Below, one piece after another: positions 20,966 to 24,279 of a DNA stretch of 24,279 bases. The notes under the pieces were generated by a model. The model had not been told where the DNA came from, ran no database searches, and saw nothing but the letters and a program-made list of their open reading frames with translations. Position numbers and translations under genes: made by a program. This DNA is from Smittium mucronatum (Eukaryota; Kickxellomycota; Harpellomycetes; Harpellales; Legeriomycetaceae): assembly GCA_001953115.1 (NCBI GenBank), contig LSSL01007441.1:1-24279 (forward strand). The letters are read 5' to 3'. Within the stretch, counting starts at the first letter, position 1. Every line of letters starts with the position of its first letter.

Positions 20966-22135
20966 GCAAATTCTACAAGATTTTAGGCTTTTTTTTTCTG
21001 CAGCGAGACTACAAAAATGATTAGGATTGTATACTGATGGAGAATAGGTGAAATCAGATAGACGGAGCTAGATTTAAATATTTTTTCTCATTTAGCTACT
21101 ATATGTGGGCTTGATGAGCATTAATGATGAAAATATTATATTTTCCTCATCTTTTTCTTTCTAAAAACAGTTTCGGATCTAGTAATTATTTTGGTATAAG
21201 TAATCCACATATGAAGCTATCAAATCTACATTATTTACCTATGACAGCAATTAATTTTTTCTAATATATGTTTCTAATTATGAATTTTTACTATCACTTC
21301 GATCCAAATAATCTATTATTATTTTTTTGTTCTCTTCATTATTACTTTTTTTTCCGATTTTGGTTAATATTTTGTGTCGATAATATTCAAATGCACACAA
21401 AAAGATGAGTAATATATTCAAGACGAAAATAAATAAAAAATTGGGTTTAAATTTTTTAAAAAACAGATCTAAAAATTTGATTAAGAGCTCCGGAATGTAT
21501 ATATATGTTAAAAACTATATATTTATCCTCAATTTCAATACTAAATCATTTCTAAATTTTATGGTGAGATATTTAAAATTTATTATATCTATTTTAATAA
21601 TTGTTTTCAAAGGTTTTCATACGACAATCGCTAAATTAAAATCGTGGTATTTAATATTGAAACACTTTTAAAATAGAAAAATTATTTCAAAATTAATTTA
21701 TTTCATGCCTTTTTAATGGAATTCGGAAAAGTGGGCAAGTTTATTTAGTTTTCAAAAGAAAGAAAAATTTCATAATTTTTTTTGAATATCCCATAAAAGC
21801 GGAATTAAATAACAGAATCCAATCAAATGTAAATATATGCCAATTAGAAGCAGAATTTTTTTTTTGAAAATTCCCCTAAGAAATCGGGTGCATATTTATA
21901 ATTATGGCTCATTGTATTCAACGAATGATAATCATACTTATAATATGCTACCATTTATATGATCTTTTAAATTTTTGTAAAAACTAAGTTTGATATTTTT
22001 GATTTTTTGTGGGAGGAAGTGCTTTTATCGATAGAGCCATCTCCAAATCTGAAAAATAATTTTATCTATAGTAACAACGTATTCATTTTATTTGTGATTT
22101 TTTATACGCTTTTCGAAATTCATCTTATTCATATT
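20966..22135. other. A+T-rich stretch with one 88-codon frame of doubtful status
   Basis: The 88-codon plus-strand frame at 21405-21671 starts at a true ATG (MSNIFKTKINKKLGLNF...). It is basic in its first 30 residues and then hydrophobic around residues 54-70, so it could be a small membrane protein. Its length is close to the chance maximum and its composition follows the background, so I do not call it a gene. A patch at 21000-21080 has somewhat more G+C but no lasting frame. Confidence 0.4.
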
Positions 22136-22342
22136 TTATATATTTGTGGTTTTTATAATTAGAGAGTACTTTTGGATGTCCAAATATTTTTTGATTATTT
22201 TAGAATAATAATTATTCTTTCTCTTAATATATGTAAAACTCACGTCTGATCTTTTTTGAAAAGATTTATAAATTTTTAGGGTAAATGGTATAAATATGCT
22301 TAAGGCTAAGAAAAAGCCCCTATTTGCATCCATTAATTGCAT
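22136..22342 (-). CDS. Hypothetical 68-codon frame, possible small membrane protein
   Basis: ATG at 22342-22340 with a second in-frame ATG three codons on (MQLMDANRGFFLALSIFIPF). The first 25 residues contain a hydrophobic run that could be a signal anchor. The rest is strongly basic (KRSDVSFTYIKRKNNYYSK). The length is within chance for this composition, and no neighbour supports it. I list it only because it has a true ATG and a sensible hydrophobic/basic layout. Confidence 0.2.
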   Translation of the reverse strand: MQLMDANRGFFLALSIFIPFTLKIYKSFQKRSDVSFTYIKRKNNYYSKIIKKYLDIQKYSLIIKTTNI

Positions 22343-22773
22343 TTGATTTCCTTTCTTTGTTATAATAAGTAATATTTTTAGTTCTCTGAGGATTAAAATA
22401 CATTTTTTTTTTATATAATGTATATTTTCCTGTATCAGAGTTGTTTTTTTTTAAATAATCCATAACCATGTTTTAAATTTTTTTAGAAAAATTTTTTTTT
22501 CTATTTTTTAAAATCTATATATTTCATTAAAATTAAAAGCTCTTATTTCACACTCTTCGACCATTTTTTCATACTATGAGTTTTAAATACCATTAAAAAA
22601 GCCCCTGAGTTTGTGTATTTTGCATAATGGCTCCAATAATTATAGCGTTGAAAGTTTATTTTTACTAATTTTGTCATAATTATGTGCATTTTAAAGAAGT
22701 TTTTTCAAAAAATTAATTATAATTTTTTGAATTTTTGAAAAAATAGATCTCTTTAATATTCTCCAAACAATTC

Positions 22774-23039
22774 AGGCTTTTGAATGGAATAAAGGCCTTT
22801 TCCGTCTTAAATAACTGAAAAAAATAATATGATTTTTTTCAAATGTTTTAAAAAGTGATGTAATAATTGAATATATCTATATCCAATTTTAGAGATTGAG
22901 AATGGTTTTTTTGGGGCTAAACATATTTAGTTTGAAATTTCCCAATCATTAGATAATTTTTTTTATTCTCAAATAAATGTGAATTTTTCAATTTAATGAT
23001 TTTTATTCGAGTTAAACATAATACACAAATTTCCCAAAA
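22774..23039 (+). repeat. Inverted repeat 3, left arm (older)
   Basis: Reverse complement of 23633-23900 at roughly 80% identity, with several small indels. The best block is 47 identical bases, 22970-23016 against 23657-23703. Other shared words are ATATATCTATATCCAATTT and ACTAAATATGTTTAGCC (read on the appropriate strands). Weak similarity may continue outward to about 22750. Confidence 0.85.
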
Positions 23040-23632
23040 AAAGGTATCAATATAATATCTTTATATTGATATTGATATCCAAAGTTAGTTTCAAACTGGA
23101 AAAAAAAACAAATTTTATTTAAGGTTAATAATTTTAAAAATAGCATATTTAATAAACCACTTTTGAGAATAAAAAAATAAGCTTTAAAACACAGTTTTAT
23201 CATTTATAAAAGCTTTAAATTTCCAATATAAAAAACAGGTCATAAAAAGGCAAAAACTGAATTATGAAACTCAATTTATGATATTCATAAGCTTAATTAT
23301 ATCATACATCCGAAATAAAAAAAATTAAATGGTATAAGTTAAATCAGATTGTTTATTTGAGCATAACTTATCTATGTTTAAATTTTTAACTAAAGTAATT
23401 TTTAATACTAAAGTAATAAAAGGAAAAAAAATTCAAGGAATGGTTTTGAAATAGAACATAAATATATAACCAAAATTAATGATAAAGCTTAAATAAAATC
23501 GTTTAGGAAAAAAGTAAAAAAAATTTATTGATAATTGGCTCTAATAATGAAAAAAGTGGAAAATCTTTGTTATCCGGTGATTATAATGAAAATATTGAGT
23601 CGAAAAGGTATTTTTTTGATATATTGTTACAC

Positions 23633-23900
23633 ATTTTGGGAAATTGGGATATTATATTTAACTCGAATAAAAATCATTAAATTGAAAAATTCACATTTAT
23701 TTGAAAATAATAAAATTTTCGGGTGGTTGAGAATTTTTCCAACTAAATATGTTTAGCCCAAAAAAAACCATCTCAATCTCTGAAATTGGATATAGATATA
23801 TTGTATTATTCATAACTTTTTAAAAAGTTTGAAAAACATAATTTTTTTTTAAAAAATTCAGATAATAGCCAAAAAAAACCTTTATTTCATTCAAAGGCTT
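23633..23900 (-). repeat. Inverted repeat 3, right arm (older)
   Basis: Partner of 22774-23039. The spacer is about 590 bp and holds no recognised gene. A plus-strand frame of 69 codons (ATG 23547 to TAG 23756) overlaps this arm. A related stretch is readable in the left arm on the minus strand (22917-23060), sharing TRIKIIKLKNSHLFEN and the terminal TKYV. Where the copies differ, changes fall at all three codon positions, mostly altering the residue. The shared peptide therefore follows from DNA identity and is not good evidence of a gene. Confidence 0.85.
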
Positions 23901-24064
23901 AGATTGCGTTGGTATTATAATATCTAAATATCTAAGAAAAGATTTTAGAATTCGATCTGTTTACTAATTGTAAATGATTCAGCCACACTAACTAATTTTC
24001 TTACTCTGTAATATTTATTTTGTGGAGGAATTTTTTTTAAAATCGGCATTCTTAGAATATTTGA

Positions 24065-24279
24065 GAACAAACCGGTGTTTATAATTTATTAGCTTTTTTT
24101 TTTTGTATCACGGAATTTTATTGTAAGATAACTTCATTAAAAACTACACTAAAAAAATATGAAAAAAAGAAAAAGACGTTTAGAGAAGACTATTATCCTA
24201 ACTACAATAAGCTTCTCTGCCGGACTACCGGCTGCGTACCTATGGGAAAAGGGTTCAATCTACTAACCGAAAGACCCCT
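24065..24279 (+). other. Right-edge G+C-rich segment: start of an exon or of a structured RNA
   Basis: The last 99 bases (24181-24279) hold 45 G/C (45%), an abrupt rise. One plus-strand frame is open from 24065 (after TGA 24062-24064) to the edge, ending CRTTGCVPMGKGFNLLTERP. It has no ATG before 24242, so an upstream splice site or a start at 24242 would be needed. The same bases also form adjacent perfect stems: AGAGAAG (24182-24188) with CTTCTCT (24212-24218), then GCCGG-ACTA-CCGGC (24219-24232), then GGTT/AACC (24252-24268). That suggests a structured RNA. I could not match it to tRNA, 5S, SSU or LSU rRNA, U6, U2, SRP or RNase P RNA from memory. The minus strand runs into T-rich sequence leftward, as a Pol III transcript might. 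Confidence 0.4.

Noticed and set aside
23012..23203. 63-codon minus-strand frame near inverted repeat 3
   Set aside because: It reads a different frame from the stretch shared between the two arms, is rich in Phe/Leu/Ile, and is of chance length.
24251..24263. GGGTTCAATCTAC, another T-loop-like word
   Set aside because: The bases flanking the 7-base loop do not pair as a T stem, and no cloverleaf forms.
1..24279. CRISPR array, bacterial operons, ribosome-binding sites or telomere repeats
   Set aside because: No regularly spaced identical repeats with unique spacers, no clustered genes with Shine-Dalgarno spacing, and no G-rich telomeric unit were seen on either strand.

Overview
This window looks like gene-poor nuclear DNA of a very A+T-rich eukaryote. 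By sampling lines I estimate about one fifth G+C, and much of the background is lower. Homopolymer runs, (TA)n tracts, a minisatellite and long inverted repeats are common, and no stretch shows dense bacterial-style genes. I cannot name the lineage. A compact-gene, A+T-rich parasite or early fungus (for example a microsporidian) would fit, but nothing here proves it. With roughly one codon in ten a stop by chance, the dozen or so open frames of 60-90 codons are about what random sequence of this composition gives, so most are not called as genes.

Left edge: positions 1-229 (minus) carry the N-terminal 76 codons of a convincing gene that runs off the window. It has an acidic, Ser/Asn-rich leader and then a helix-turn-helix of the kind found at the start of many transposases. 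A degenerate 22-bp minisatellite lies at 1132-1385. Positions 1386-4150 are A+T-rich with no supported gene. An island of raised G+C at 4150-4870 reads like broken coding sequence on the minus strand.

Centre: two large inverted-repeat structures dominate. The first (5053-7899) has arms of about 760 bp, roughly 98.5% identical, around a 1.3-kb core. That core carries coding-like fragments on the plus strand that loosely recall an IS1595/ISXO2-like (Merlin) transposase. The second (10202-14758) has arms of about 1.24 kb, 99.5% identical, around a 2.1-kb core with broken coding-like frames. Each of its arms carries the same 49-codon open frame. Directly outside its right arm is a 550-bp segment with almost no G on the plus strand, ending in A14.

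Right part: 15361-20430 is mostly empty, apart from a broken coding-like island at 17241-17624. A 132-codon frame interrupted by one TGA lies at 20437-20835 (minus). A third, older inverted repeat (22774-23900, roughly 80% identical) follows. The last 99 bases rise to 45% G+C and contain adjacent perfect hairpins, so an exon or a structured RNA begins there.

Overall the window reads as a graveyard of mobile elements of different ages between two truncated edge features. No intact, confidently functional multi-gene system is visible. The best-supported novelty is the set of long inverted repeats: their arms are far better preserved than the coding remains between them.
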